From Parapedobacter deserti (lineage in GTDB: Bacteria > Bacteroidota > Bacteroidia > Sphingobacteriales > Sphingobacteriaceae), in NCBI RefSeq assembly GCF_042646065.1, contig NZ_JBHRTA010000062.1:62001-126000 (forward strand): DNA of 64,000 bases, in the 5' to 3' direction. Of this stretch, positions 44,950-54,101 are shown in pieces (the stretch's first letter is position 1; each line of letters opens with the position of its first letter). A program made the position numbers and the translations under genes. Under the pieces are notes generated by a model. The model was not told the DNA's origin. It did not search any database and was given only the letters and a program-made list of their open reading frames with translations.

Positions 44950-45792
44950 ATGACAAGCTTTTTTTTGATTCCGCTGCTTCTCCTTACGCATGGAAAAGAC
45001 ACTGCGGCACCGAATAATCCTACACCCAAACCGCCACAGCCAAAAGAATATACCTTTGCCAGCACGCCATCCTGGGCGGACGAATTTGACTACGACGGAT
45101 TGCCCGATGATGAAAAATGGGAATATGATGTGGGTTCACAAAACAACGGCTGGGGTAATCATGAGCTGCAATATTACACCGAGAAACGGCCGGAGAACGC
45201 CCGTGTGGCGGATGGGGTTTTAAAGATCACTGCCGTAAAAGAAGAATACGAGGGCTTTAACTATACTTCTGCAAGGCTGGTAAGCCGCGGCAAAGCCGAT
45301 TTCTTATATGGTAGGTTTGAGGTGCGCGCAAAAGTACCTCCAGGGCGTGGTACATGGCCTGCGGTATGGATGCTACCCACTGACTGGGAGTACGGCGCAT
45401 GGCCCGCATCCGGCGAGATCGACATCCTTGAACATGTGGGCCACGATGAGGATGTGATTCACATCAGTGTCCATACGGCCGCATATAATCATGCAATTGG
45501 CACCCAGAAAACCGCCAAAAAAAAAATTGAACGTGCAACAACAGCATTTCATACTTACCGAGTAGATTGGACGCCCACATATATACGCGGATTTGTTGAT
45601 GGCACACAAATCTTCAGCTTCACCAATGAAGGCACCGGATTCCATGTATGGCCATTTGATAAAAAATTCCACTGGCTTATCAACATAGCAGTCGGCGGAA
45701 ACTGGGGCGGCATCGAAGGTGTAGACGATGAGATTTTCCCAGCCACCATGGAGATAGACTACGTCCGGGTATACCCGATTATTGAAAACTGA
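44950..45792 (+). CDS. Glycoside hydrolase family 16 protein (laminarinase-like)
   Basis: A 280-residue secreted or lipid-free exported enzyme. A short hydrophobic N-terminus (SFFLIPLLLLTHG) and a proline-rich spacer precede the jelly-roll domain from about residue 35 (WADEFDYDGLPDDEKWEYD). The catalytic motif is EIDILE (Glu156, Asp158, Glu161), flanked by WPASG and HVGHD, typical of beta-1,3-glucanases. I choose the ATG at 44950. The frame is open upstream to 44797, but that part lacks coding character and crosses the promoter. A weak signal peptide leaves the exact location uncertain. Confidence 0.88.
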   Translation: MTSFFLIPLLLLTHGKDTAAPNNPTPKPPQPKEYTFASTPSWADEFDYDGLPDDEKWEYDVGSQNNGWGNHELQYYTEKRPENARVADGVLKITAVKEEYEGFNYTSARLVSRGKADFLYGRFEVRAKVPPGRGTWPAVWMLPTDWEYGAWPASGEIDILEHVGHDEDVIHISVHTAAYNHAIGTQKTAKKKIERATTAFHTYRVDWTPTYIRGFVDGTQIFSFTNEGTGFHVWPFDKKFHWLINIAVGGNWGGIEGVDDEIFPATMEIDYVRVYPIIEN

Positions 45793-45815
45793 TGTTCTTC
45801 GGATCGCTACCGGAA

Positions 45816-46883
45816 TCAGTTTCCTTTCACCACCTTATCTAATATGGCGATGTATAGGCGAATACCTTCGCCTATTTCGTCGATATAAATAAACTCGTCC
45901 GCCATGTGTGAACGGGCAGAATCGCCCGGCCCTAGCTTCAGCGATGGAATATCCAGCAGCGCTTGATCGCTGGTCGTCGGAGACCCATAGGTAGTGCGAC
46001 CCAGGGCAATACCCGCCTGTACAATGGGGTGATCTTTCGGAATAGATGATGGTTTCAGTCTTACAGAACGGGGCTTTACTTCACAGCTTACGTGCTTACG
46101 GATAATCTCCAGCACTTCTTCATTGCGATAAGCATCGGTTACCCGGATATCCACCACAAACTCGCACGACGCTGGAACCACGTTGTGCTGCGAGCCCGCG
46201 TGGATGACGGTAACACTCATCTTAATCGGACCGAATTCCTCAGATTCCCGGGGAAAGCGGTAGCTGATAAACCATTCAATATCCCGCAGCGCTTTATAGA
46301 TGGCATTATCTCCTTCCTCGCGCGCAGCATGCCCAGCTTTGCCATGGGCTGTGCAATCAAGCACCATGAGTCCCCGTTCGGCAACTGCCAAGTGCATCAA
46401 CGTTGGCTCCCCCACAATAGCAAATGCCAACGGACCGAGATCAGGGACAACAAGTTCAAGTCCGTTTGTGCCGGAAATCTCCTCCTCCGCAGTTGCAGCA
46501 AGACAAAAATTATAGCGGAGACCTTCTTGCGGGAAAAAGTGCAAAAAAGCAGCAATTAACGATACAAGACATCCACCGGCATCATTGCTTCCCAAGCCAA
46601 ACAGTTTTCCATCCCCCATGTCGGGCGAAAACGGATTGCGCGTGTAACCCGTATTGGGTTTCACAGTATCATGATGAGAATTGAGCAGGATAGTGGGTTT
46701 GGACGGATCATAAAACTTGTTGTACGCCCACACATTGTTCAGCTTACGATAGGTTCTAACGCCACGCTGCTGCAGAAACCGTTCGATTGCATCGCCGGTT
46801 TGATTTTCCTCCTTGCTGAAGGAAGGAATACGGATGAGGTCGCGCAACAGCGAAACGCTATCTTCAGTAAGTTTTTCTGTCAT
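45816..46883 (-). CDS. argE: Acetylornithine deacetylase-type M20 hydrolase
   Basis: A 355-residue M20 metallohydrolase that should remove the N-acyl group from ornithine or citrulline. Metal-site motifs are LLNSHHDTVKP, GLGSNDAGG, TAEEEISG with the catalytic Glu, and GEPTLMHLAVAERG. The gene is last of the group argD-argF'-argB-proC-argE, which supports the arginine role. In Bacteroidota the true substrate may be N-acylcitrulline, because the carbamoyltransferase acts on acylated ornithine. Confidence 0.85.
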   Translation of the reverse strand: MTEKLTEDSVSLLRDLIRIPSFSKEENQTGDAIERFLQQRGVRTYRKLNNVWAYNKFYDPSKPTILLNSHHDTVKPNTGYTRNPFSPDMGDGKLFGLGSNDAGGCLVSLIAAFLHFFPQEGLRYNFCLAATAEEEISGTNGLELVVPDLGPLAFAIVGEPTLMHLAVAERGLMVLDCTAHGKAGHAAREEGDNAIYKALRDIEWFISYRFPRESEEFGPIKMSVTVIHAGSQHNVVPASCEFVVDIRVTDAYRNEEVLEIIRKHVSCEVKPRSVRLKPSSIPKDHPIVQAGIALGRTTYGSPTTSDQALLDIPSLKLGPGDSARSHMADEFIYIDEIGEGIRLYIAILDKVVKGN

Positions 46884-46943
46884 TTCAACGTGACGATTTT
46901 TAGTTTCAGATTTATAGCCGTTCGGTAGCTCAAGATCTAAACG

Positions 46944-47747
46944 CTAATCATTATACAGTCCTCCAGCTTTGAGTGCCGAAAGCTTAATTCCCTTGATGAA
47001 GGCCGAGCTGAATCCATTGTGCTCCATCTCATTCAATCCGGCAATGGTACAACCCTTTGGCGATGTTACTTTGTCAATCTCTCCCTCTGGGTGGCTTCGG
47101 GTCTGTAGCAGTAAATCAGCGGCTCCCTTGGCCGTTTGCACGGCCATTTTCAATGCGTCATGCGCATGGAATCCGATCTCGACACCACCCTGTGATGCTG
47201 CGCGGATGCTACGGAGGAAAAATGCGATTCCACACGCGCATAGGGCCGTCGCTGAAGTCATCAGATCCTCATTGATGGTCACGACGGCACCTACGGTCTC
47301 GAACATCTTGGTTACTCGCTCCAGCTGCTCATCGGATGCATTGTCGGTTGCGATGCAGGTCATTGACTGGCCGATGGCAATGGCGGTGTTCGGCATCGCC
47401 CGGATTACCTGCATGTTGTTGCCCAGTTTATCGCGCACGTCAGCACAGGTGACCCCCGATACTACCGACACAACGATTTGCTTTTCCGGTGAAACCGCAG
47501 GGGCAATTTCTTCCAATACGCTTTTCAATTGCTGTGGAAGGACGGCCAGTACGATGACGTCGGCATTATAGATGGCAACTTTGTTATTATCGCTCACCTT
47601 GAATCCCTTGGCAGCCTCATCACTGAGTGATCGAAGGCTTCTGCGCGTCAAAGTGATATCCTCAGCCTTGCAATACGCTTTGCTTACCAAGCCTTTTGCC
47701 AACGAAAGCCCGATATTGCCGCTTCCAATGATGGTTATTTTATTCAT
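46944..47747 (-). CDS. proC: Pyrroline-5-carboxylate reductase
   Basis: A 267-residue NAD(P)H enzyme making proline from pyrroline-5-carboxylate. It has the Rossmann start ITIIGSGNIGLSLAKGL, the conserved RAMPNTAIAIGQSM, and near the end DKVTSPKGCTIAGLNEMEHNG. It lies between argB and argE. Placement of proC inside an arginine cluster is frequent in Bacteroidota and links the two glutamate-derived pathways. Confidence 0.93.
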   Translation of the reverse strand: MNKITIIGSGNIGLSLAKGLVSKAYCKAEDITLTRRSLRSLSDEAAKGFKVSDNNKVAIYNADVIVLAVLPQQLKSVLEEIAPAVSPEKQIVVSVVSGVTCADVRDKLGNNMQVIRAMPNTAIAIGQSMTCIATDNASDEQLERVTKMFETVGAVVTINEDLMTSATALCACGIAFFLRSIRAASQGGVEIGFHAHDALKMAVQTAKGAADLLLQTRSHPEGEIDKVTSPKGCTIAGLNEMEHNGFSSAFIKGIKLSALKAGGLYND

Positions 47748-47751
47748 TTTG

Positions 47752-47770
47752 TTAGTCGTAAGTCGTAAAT
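47752..47770. repeat. Tandem heptamer in the argB-proC junction
   Basis: AGTCGTA occurs twice in direct succession (47754-47760 and 47761-47767), in the 28 bp between argB and proC. Confidence 0.5.
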
Positions 47771-47775
47771 AAATC

Positions 47776-48567
47776 TCACCTTATCATCCTGGTGCCAAAT
47801 TGCTGTTGGCGCAGCAAGCAAAGCTCATCGGCATGGCCGATGCACACCTCACTTACCCCTCGGGCGATGGCTTGAAAAGCATTATGTAGTTTGGGCACCA
47901 TGCCGTCGGCGATGACACCCGACATCTTCAGTTGCTCAAATTCCGCGGCCCGTATTTCGGGTATAACGGAATTATCGTCTTGAATATTACGCAATACCCC
48001 TCGCTTCTCGAAACAGTACACCAATGATGTGTCATATTTTGCGGACAAAGCAACGGCCAATGCCGAGGCGATTGTGTCGGCATTGGTATTAAGCAACTGC
48101 CCACGGCCGTCATGCGTAATTGCTGAAAAGACAGGCGTAAAGCCACCGGCAACAAGTGTGGCTATGGCGTCGGCATCGACCGAACCGGGCCACAAGTCAC
48201 CGACAAATCCGTAGTCAATTTCTTTCACGGGGCGCCGCTCTGCTTTAATGGTATTACCGTCCGCCCCGCTGAGGCCGATCGCGTTGCAGCCACGAGCTTG
48301 CAACCCTGCTACCAACTGCTTGTTGGTCAACCCAGCATACACCATGGTTACGACACGCAGCATAGCCTCGTCCGTAATACGCCGCCCCTCCACCAACACC
48401 GCCTCAATACCCAGATCGGCAGCCGTCCGCGTGGCAATTTTTCCACCTCCGTGCACCAAGATCTTATTCCCGCGCAGGTTTGCGAAGTGCTCGAGAAAAC
48501 GACTTAACCCTTCGGAGTGGTCGATAATATTACCGCCGATTTTAACTATCCACATCTTTGCCGCCAT
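47776..48567 (-). CDS. argB: Acetylglutamate kinase
   Basis: A 263-residue amino-acid kinase that phosphorylates N-acetylglutamate, or the succinylated form in some Bacteroidota. It shows VKIGGNIID near the start, LVHGGGKIATRTAADLG, GLSGADGNTI, and GMVPKLHNAFQAI near the C-terminus. It starts 4 bp after the argF' stop. The ATG four codons further on (48555) is a possible alternative start. Confidence 0.93.
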   Translation of the reverse strand: MAAKMWIVKIGGNIIDHSEGLSRFLEHFANLRGNKILVHGGGKIATRTAADLGIEAVLVEGRRITDEAMLRVVTMVYAGLTNKQLVAGLQARGCNAIGLSGADGNTIKAERRPVKEIDYGFVGDLWPGSVDADAIATLVAGGFTPVFSAITHDGRGQLLNTNADTIASALAVALSAKYDTSLVYCFEKRGVLRNIQDDNSVIPEIRAAEFEQLKMSGVIADGMVPKLHNAFQAIARGVSEVCIGHADELCLLRQQQFGTRMIR

Positions 48568-48571
48568 GGTA

Positions 48572-49552
48572 CTACAATTGATTAAGAGTGGTCAGTTCAT
48601 CGAGCATCCGTTTCAATACCACTTGGGCTGCCCATACACGGTTTCCTGCTTCCTCGATTACCAGTGACTGTGGTCCGTCCAGCACTTCGCTGGCCAGCTC
48701 GACATCCCGCCTCACGGGTAAGCAATGCATGACCTTGGCCTGATTGGTAAGCTCCAGCTTACCTTGATCAAGCATCCACTGCTCGCGTACGGAATGGATT
48801 TTGCCATAATCTTTGAAAGACGACCAATTCTTCACATATATAAAATCTGCGCCTTCCAATGCGTCGTCCAACGCATACTTGACCGTAGCTCCCTGAGTAA
48901 ATACACTGGAAAGTTCATATCCGGCGGGATGCGCGATAGTAAAGTCGAGGATATTTTCCGCCTGCGCCCGGCACATCCATTCGGCAAACGAATTGGGCAC
49001 AGCTTGCGGCAACGCTTTTACGTGTGGAGCCCAAGCCATTACAACCTTGGGCTTTCGATCATCCTTCCAATGCTCGCGGATGGTGATCAGGTCAGTAAGG
49101 CTTTGCAACGGATGTCGCGTAGCACTTTCCAAACTGATGACCGGCACCCCGCAAAACCGGATAAACTTTCCAAACAAGTCCTCACTATAGTCTTCCTCTT
49201 GGTCTACCAGTTTTGGAAATGAGCGTATTCCGAGGATATCGCAATATTGGCCCATTACCGCGGCAGCTTCCCGGATATGCTCTACCGTTGTGCCATCCAT
49301 AGCCACGCCGTCACGTGTTTCAAGCGCCCAGCCGTCTTTGTCCATATTCATGACCATGACATCCATGCCCAAGTTGGCGGCTGCCTTGTGTGTGCTTAGG
49401 CGTGTACGTAAGCTTGGGTTTAGAAATACCAGCCCCAAGGTTTTCCGCTTGCCCAAATTCGAATAAGCAAATGGTTCGCGCTTCAGGCGCAACGCCTCAT
49501 CAACTATGCCGGATAGATCAATCACATCCGCTACCGAAAAAAACTGTTTCAT
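48572..49552 (-). CDS. argF': N-acyl-ornithine carbamoyltransferase (argF' type)
   Basis: A 326-residue transcarbamylase of the Bacteroidota type that uses N-acetyl- or N-succinyl-L-ornithine. The carbamoyl-phosphate motif is FLNPSLRTRLST instead of the usual STRTRxSFE form, and ESATRHPLQSLTDL matches the HPxQ site. The C-terminal segment MHCLPVRRDVELASEVLD is clear. Substrate choice between acetyl and succinyl forms cannot be fixed by eye; the residue near position 92 that sets it should be checked. Confidence 0.93.
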   Translation of the reverse strand: MKQFFSVADVIDLSGIVDEALRLKREPFAYSNLGKRKTLGLVFLNPSLRTRLSTHKAAANLGMDVMVMNMDKDGWALETRDGVAMDGTTVEHIREAAAVMGQYCDILGIRSFPKLVDQEEDYSEDLFGKFIRFCGVPVISLESATRHPLQSLTDLITIREHWKDDRKPKVVMAWAPHVKALPQAVPNSFAEWMCRAQAENILDFTIAHPAGYELSSVFTQGATVKYALDDALEGADFIYVKNWSSFKDYGKIHSVREQWMLDQGKLELTNQAKVMHCLPVRRDVELASEVLDGPQSLVIEEAGNRVWAAQVVLKRMLDELTTLNQL

Positions 49553-49631
49553 TCGAAAATTACTTGTTTTATCGCCCTCATGCCTTTCTGTGACGGCAAT
49601 CCAAATTGTCCGTTATACCCAACTGATCACG

Positions 49632-50768
49632 TTAAAGTTCTTTCAGCCTTTCCTCCAACGCTTCAAGAAAACGGTCTGCATGCCTCTTTGAAATATTCAG
49701 CGCCGGAAGCAACCGAATTACATTCGGTTTTGATTCGCCCGTGAAGATACGGTTTTTGACCAATAAATTCTTCTTGACCGCTGCTAACTCATCGGGCAGG
49801 TCGATGCCGATCATCAAACCTTTTCCACGCACCTCACGAATGCGGTCAAAGTGCTGCAACTCACCGATAATATAGGCTCCTACTTCTGCAGCGTTCTGCA
49901 TCAACATTTCTTCGCCCATGACCTCCAAGACGGCCAACGCAGCCGCGCATGCCAGGTGGTTGCCTCCAAAAGTAGTGCCGAGCATACCATAAGACGGCTT
50001 TACCGCAGGCGATATGGAAATCGCCCCTATCGGAAAACCATTACCCATTCCCTTGGCCATACTGTAAATATCGGCACTAACTCCCGCGTGGTCGTGCGAA
50101 TAAAATCTACCCGTGCGGCCATATCCACATTGTACCGCATCGGCAATAAATAACGCCCCGTAGGCTGTCGTAAGCTCCCTAATCTTTCGAAGAAATTCGT
50201 CGGAGGCGACCCTTACCCCACCTACCCCCTGTATACCTTCAATGATGACGGAAGAGACTTCCTCCCCTTGCTCCCTAAAGACCTGCTCCAACGCTTCCAC
50301 ATCGTTATGCGGAAGAAAGATCACGTTAGCGGTCTGGTTTACAGGTGCCACAATTTTGGGATTATCCGTGGCGGCGACCGCTAGCGAGGTCCGCCCGTGG
50401 AACGAGCCATGGAAAGCGATCACTTTCTTGCGCCCATTATGAAACGAGGCTAACTTTAAAGCATTTTCGTTAGCTTCAGCCCCCGAATTGCATAGAAACA
50501 GCTGATAATCGTCTTTGCCGGACATGCTGCCCAACGCGCTCGCCAATTGAACCTGAAGGGGAATCTCCACAGAGTTGGAATAGAAGCCGATCCGGTTCAA
50601 TTGTTCGGCTATGCGTTTTACATAGTGCGGGTGGGTATGACCGATGGAAATAACGGCGTGCCCTCCATACAAGTCGAGGTATTCGTTCCCGTTGGCATCC
50701 CAAACCGTACTTCCCGCCGCTTTTGCTATTTCCACGGGATTAATCGGGTATACGTCAAATAGGTTCAT
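49632..50768 (-). CDS. argD: Acetylornithine aminotransferase
   Basis: A 378-residue PLP-dependent class III aminotransferase. It shows YLDLYGGHAVISIGH, LFLCNSGAEANENALK, AFHGSFHGRTSLA, VIIEGIQGVGG, DAVQCGYGRTG, and the lysine segment AKGMGNGFPIGAI. It heads the arginine group, 32 bp after the terminator that ends the ribosomal operon. A perfect 14-bp palindrome ends immediately before its ATG. Confidence 0.93.
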   Translation of the reverse strand: MNLFDVYPINPVEIAKAAGSTVWDANGNEYLDLYGGHAVISIGHTHPHYVKRIAEQLNRIGFYSNSVEIPLQVQLASALGSMSGKDDYQLFLCNSGAEANENALKLASFHNGRKKVIAFHGSFHGRTSLAVAATDNPKIVAPVNQTANVIFLPHNDVEALEQVFREQGEEVSSVIIEGIQGVGGVRVASDEFLRKIRELTTAYGALFIADAVQCGYGRTGRFYSHDHAGVSADIYSMAKGMGNGFPIGAISISPAVKPSYGMLGTTFGGNHLACAAALAVLEVMGEEMLMQNAAEVGAYIIGELQHFDRIREVRGKGLMIGIDLPDELAAVKKNLLVKNRIFTGESKPNVIRLLPALNISKRHADRFLEALEERLKEL

Positions 50769-50782
50769 CTTTATCGATAAAG
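50769..50782. repeat. 14-bp palindrome abutting the argD start
   Basis: CTTTATCGATAAAG is a perfect 14-bp palindrome occupying the bases just before the argD ATG (50768 on the minus strand). It could be an operator or a short mRNA hairpin that affects initiation; it does not match a known ARG box. Confidence 0.35.
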
Positions 50783-50800
50783 TTAAAAAATCTATATATA

Positions 50801-50831
50801 AAAAAACCCGTTTTCGGATAAAAACGGGTTT
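50801..50831 (-). terminator. Terminator of the ribosomal protein operon
   Basis: On the minus strand an 11-bp stem, AAACCCGTTTT with AAAACGGGTTT, closes a 6-nt loop and is followed by TTTT. It lies 24 nt beyond the rplQ stop and separates rplQ from argD. Confidence 0.85.
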
Positions 50832-50854
50832 AACTCATTAACGAACTAATCGTG

Positions 50855-51454
50855 TTAGTCCTCTTTTTTGCGTTCTGTTGGAGTTTCGTCCGTTTTTTCG
50901 GTCTTTTCTTGCAAATCGTCCGCTTCGGCAGCCGGTTGCTCGGCTACTGCAGGCGCTTCGGTTTCCGCTACTTCGGCGACCGCCGCTTCGCCGGTGGTGT
51001 TATCCGCAGCCGGGGCACCCGCGCCTGCTTTCTTCTTGCCACCACGTCGTCGGGTCGACTTCCGTTCGGTAGCAACTCCGTCTTTCTTGTATATTTCGTT
51101 ATAATCTACCAACTCGATAAACGCCATTTCGGCATTGTCGCCCAAACGGTTTTCTAGCTTGATGATGCGGGTGTAACCACCCGGACGATTCGCTACCTTT
51201 TCGGAAATCTCGCGAAAAAGAATGGTCACTGCTTCTTTATCCTGCAAGTAACTGAATACCGTACGGCGGGAATGCGTCGTGTCATCCTTCGATTTAGTAA
51301 TCAGGGGCTCCACATACTGACGCAGTGCCTTCGCCTTGGCCAATGTAGTCGTGATACGCTTGTGCTTAATCAGCGAAGTGGCCATGTTTGATAACATCGC
51401 TTTACGATGACTTGCTGTGCGGCCTAAATGGTTAAATTTTTTTCCGTGTCTCAT
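50855..51454 (-). CDS. rplQ: Ribosomal protein L17 with long C-terminal tail
   Basis: A large-subunit protein of 199 residues, against 127 in E. coli. The conserved core is residues 1 to about 122 (MRHGKKFNHLGRTASHRKAM to the AFIELVDYN segment). It is followed by a basic stretch (RKSTRRRGGKKKAG) and an Ala/Glu-rich acidic tail. Tails of this kind occur in Bacteroidota L17. It is the last gene of the super-operon, 94 bp after rpoA. Confidence 0.95.
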   Translation of the reverse strand: MRHGKKFNHLGRTASHRKAMLSNMATSLIKHKRITTTLAKAKALRQYVEPLITKSKDDTTHSRRTVFSYLQDKEAVTILFREISEKVANRPGGYTRIIKLENRLGDNAEMAFIELVDYNEIYKKDGVATERKSTRRRGGKKKAGAGAPAADNTTGEAAVAEVAETEAPAVAEQPAAEADDLQEKTEKTDETPTERKKED

Positions 51455-51548
51455 TTGATTTTAAAATTTGTGCATACCGTCCTTTTTTGAATAAACCTTA
51501 GGAAACAAGGAATCAAAGGGGAATTATGCAACAGGTCGCTAACTTTTT

Positions 51549-52541
51549 TTATTCTTCGTCCAGTTTGTACTTGGCTAAATTCATACCAAATGACAAGCCT
51601 TTAGACTTAACCAATTCCTGGATTTCGCTCAGGGATTTTTTACCAAAGTTCCTGAATTTAAGCATATCTGCCACATCGTAGGTGACCAACTCGGCGAGCG
51701 TACGAATATCAGCTGCTTTCAGACAGTTAAGCGCGCGCACAGACAAATCTAAGTCCACCAGTTCGGTTTTCAGTATTTTGCGCATATGCAGAATTTCCTC
51801 ATCCACCACCTTTGTCTCTTCCTTTGCCTGCGATTCCAGGAGCATATTCTCATCAGAAAACAACATGAAATGTTGAATCAGGATCTTAGCCGCTTCCTTC
51901 AGTGCATCCTCCGGATGGATAGATCCATCTGTTGAAATATCGAGCAACAATTTTTCGTAGTCGGTCTTTTGTTCTACACGATAATTCTCGATGGTATATT
52001 TAACGTTCTTAATCGGTGTAAAAATAGAATCCACGGCGATTAAGCCCACGGGACCATCAACTACTTTATTTTCCTCTGCGTTAACATACCCGCGTCCCTT
52101 TCCTACGTTAACTTCCAATTCAAGGGTAATGGAGCTTTCCATGTTGCAAATCACCAAATCCGGATTCAATACCGTAAAATTAGTGGAGAATTTGGTTATG
52201 TCTCCCGCGGTCAGTTGATCCTGTCCGTTGATTACCATGAAAACCTTTTCGGAATCGCCCATTTCGCCAGTCTTCTTGAAACGTACCTGTTTCAAGTTCA
52301 GAATGATCTCGGTGACGTCTTCCACAACACCCTTGATGGTAGAAAACTCATGCGATACACCTGAGAAACGAACCGACGTAATTGCATATCCTTCCAATGA
52401 GGACAGTAGAATACGGCGTAAAGCATTACCGATGGTCACACCGAAACCGGGTTCCAATGGCCGAAATTCAAACGTGCCATCGAAATCCGTCGATTTCTGC
52501 ATGATAACTTTATCAGGTCGTTGAAATGCTAAGATTGCCAT
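51549..52541 (-). CDS. rpoA: RNA polymerase alpha subunit
   Basis: A 330-residue subunit with the N-terminal dimerisation domain (FEFRPLEPGFGVTIGNALRRILLSS) and the C-terminal alpha-CTD (ELVDLDLSVRALNCLKAADI, LKFRNFGKKSLSEI). It assembles polymerase and contacts upstream DNA and activators. Lies 84 bp after rpsD; a short hairpin occupies that gap. Confidence 0.97.
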   Translation of the reverse strand: MAILAFQRPDKVIMQKSTDFDGTFEFRPLEPGFGVTIGNALRRILLSSLEGYAITSVRFSGVSHEFSTIKGVVEDVTEIILNLKQVRFKKTGEMGDSEKVFMVINGQDQLTAGDITKFSTNFTVLNPDLVICNMESSITLELEVNVGKGRGYVNAEENKVVDGPVGLIAVDSIFTPIKNVKYTIENYRVEQKTDYEKLLLDISTDGSIHPEDALKEAAKILIQHFMLFSDENMLLESQAKEETKVVDEEILHMRKILKTELVDLDLSVRALNCLKAADIRTLAELVTYDVADMLKFRNFGKKSLSEIQELVKSKGLSFGMNLAKYKLDEE

Positions 52542-52587
52542 TTATTTATTCTTAATGTTTGTTACAAAATTGCTATACAGCAAGAAT

Positions 52588-52610
52588 AGCATAACCCCAA
52601 AGGCTATGCT
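52588..52610 (-). other. Hairpin between rpsD and rpoA
   Basis: AGCATA and TATGCT (52588-52593 and 52605-52610) plus two inner G-C pairs around a mismatch form a small stem with a 5-nt loop. There is no T-run after it, so it is not an intrinsic terminator. It may serve mRNA processing or ribosomal protein feedback. Confidence 0.35.
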
Positions 52611-52625
52611 TCTCCTGCGTGTTAC

Positions 52626-53234
52626 TTATTTCGAGTACAACTCGACAATTAAGTTTTCTTTGATGTTCTCAGGGATCTCAGTGCGTTCCGGATAATTAAG
52701 GAACTTGCCGGTCAATTCGTTTGCATCCCACTCCAGCCAGCTAAACTTATTGATCTTGCGGCCGGCAACAGCATTGGTAATGGATTCAAGCGATTTTGAG
52801 CGCTCCCGCACCGCCACAATATCACCAGGGCGGAGGCTGTAAGACGGAATATTAACCACTTCTCCGTTCACTGTAATGTGCTTGTGGCCGACCAGCTGAC
52901 GAGCAGCAGCACGAGTCGATGCAATGCCCAAACGATAAACTGTGTTGTCCAAACGGGCCTCCAGCAACTTCAAGAAGACTTCACCTGTGATACCATGCTT
53001 GGAAGAGGCCTTGGCAAATAGGTTGGCGAACTGGCGTTCCAGTACACCATATGTGTATTTCGCCTTCTGCTTCTCAAGCAGCTGCACAGCATACTCTGAT
53101 TGCTTGCCGCGCCTTTTGGACATCCCATGCTGTCCCGGAGGATAGTTTTTTCGTTCTAATGCTTTGTCTGGCCCAAAAATCGGTTCCCTGAATTTACGGG
53201 CTATTTTGGACGTAGGTCCTGTGTATCTCGCCAT
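52626..53234 (-). CDS. rpsD: Ribosomal protein S4
   Basis: A 202-residue primary 16S rRNA-binding protein. It starts MARYTGPTSKIARKFREP, shows the QHGMSKRRGKQSEYAVQL region, and carries an S4 RNA-binding domain (RLDNTVYRLGIASTRAAARQ, GHKITV-like GHKHITVNGEVV). The length is normal. Follows rpsK by 68 bp. Confidence 0.97.
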   Translation of the reverse strand: MARYTGPTSKIARKFREPIFGPDKALERKNYPPGQHGMSKRRGKQSEYAVQLLEKQKAKYTYGVLERQFANLFAKASSKHGITGEVFLKLLEARLDNTVYRLGIASTRAAARQLVGHKHITVNGEVVNIPSYSLRPGDIVAVRERSKSLESITNAVAGRKINKFSWLEWDANELTGKFLNYPERTEIPENIKENLIVELYSK

Positions 53235-53302
53235 ATTGTTGTTGGTTTTAAAGTATCGTTCAGCCTATAGCTGAAGAATCTTAGCTTTAAAAATTATGTG
53301 TA

Positions 53303-53692
53303 TTATACTCTCCTGCGTTTCGGGGGGCGGCAACCATTGTGTGGCAACGGCGTTATATCCCTAATAGCCGTTACCTCAATTCCTGAGTTGGCCAATGTGC
53401 GGATAGCTGATTCTCGTCCAGCGCCAGGCCCTTTCACAAACACCTCCACCTTGCGCAATCCAAGATCATGAGCTACCTTGCCACAGTCAGAAGCCGCTTG
53501 AGAAGCAGCGTAAGGAGTGTTTTTCTTTGATCCCCTGAAGCCCATTTTGCCGGCACTTGACCACGAGATCGTTTGCCCCTGATTGTTGGTAAGCGTAACA
53601 ATAATATTATTGAACGTAGCGTTAATGTGTGCCTGACCAACCGGTTCGATCACCACAACACGCTTTTTGCTTACTTTTTTACTCTTAGCCAT
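53303..53692 (-). CDS. rpsK: Ribosomal protein S11
   Basis: A 129-residue platform protein of the 30S subunit. The conserved FNNIIVTLTNNQG, GRESAIRTLANSGIEV and the C-terminal TPLPHNGCRPPKRRRV are all present. It follows rpsM by 16 bp. Confidence 0.97.
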   Translation of the reverse strand: MAKSKKVSKKRVVVIEPVGQAHINATFNNIIVTLTNNQGQTISWSSAGKMGFRGSKKNTPYAASQAASDCGKVAHDLGLRKVEVFVKGPGAGRESAIRTLANSGIEVTAIRDITPLPHNGCRPPKRRRV

Positions 53693-53708
53693 TGTCTCTT
53701 CTCAATTA

Positions 53709-54086
53709 TTATTTAGTAGCTTTTTTCTTGTTTGCAACGGTCTTACGCTTCCCTTTACGTGTCCGCGAATTGTTCTTCGTACGCTGGCCGCGAACAGGAA
53801 GGTGCTTGCGATGACGAAGACCACGGTAACAACCGATATCCATCAACCGCTTGATATTCAATTGAACCTCCGAACGGAGCGCTCCTTCTACCTTGATCTC
53901 CTCGTTGATGACGTTACGAATAGCCGTCAACTGATCGTCATTCCAATCCTGAACTTTCACATCGTAATCGATGCCGGCTTTGTCCAAAATACGCTGGGCT
54001 GTCGAACGGCCGACGCCGTAAATGTATGTGAGACCGATTTCGCCCCGTTTGTTTTTCGGTAAATCTATACCTGAAATCCTTGCCAT
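53709..54086 (-). CDS. rpsM: Ribosomal protein S13
   Basis: A 125-residue 30S head protein starting MARISGIDLPKNKRGEIGLT and holding RGLRHRKHLPVRGQRTKNN. The C-terminus is lysine-rich and reaches toward the P-site tRNA. It is preceded by a 104-bp gap holding heptamer-periodic repeats. Confidence 0.97.
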   Translation of the reverse strand: MARISGIDLPKNKRGEIGLTYIYGVGRSTAQRILDKAGIDYDVKVQDWNDDQLTAIRNVINEEIKVEGALRSEVQLNIKRLMDIGCYRGLRHRKHLPVRGQRTKNNSRTRKGKRKTVANKKKATK

Positions 54087-54101
54087 ATAATGTTTGAAAA
54101 T

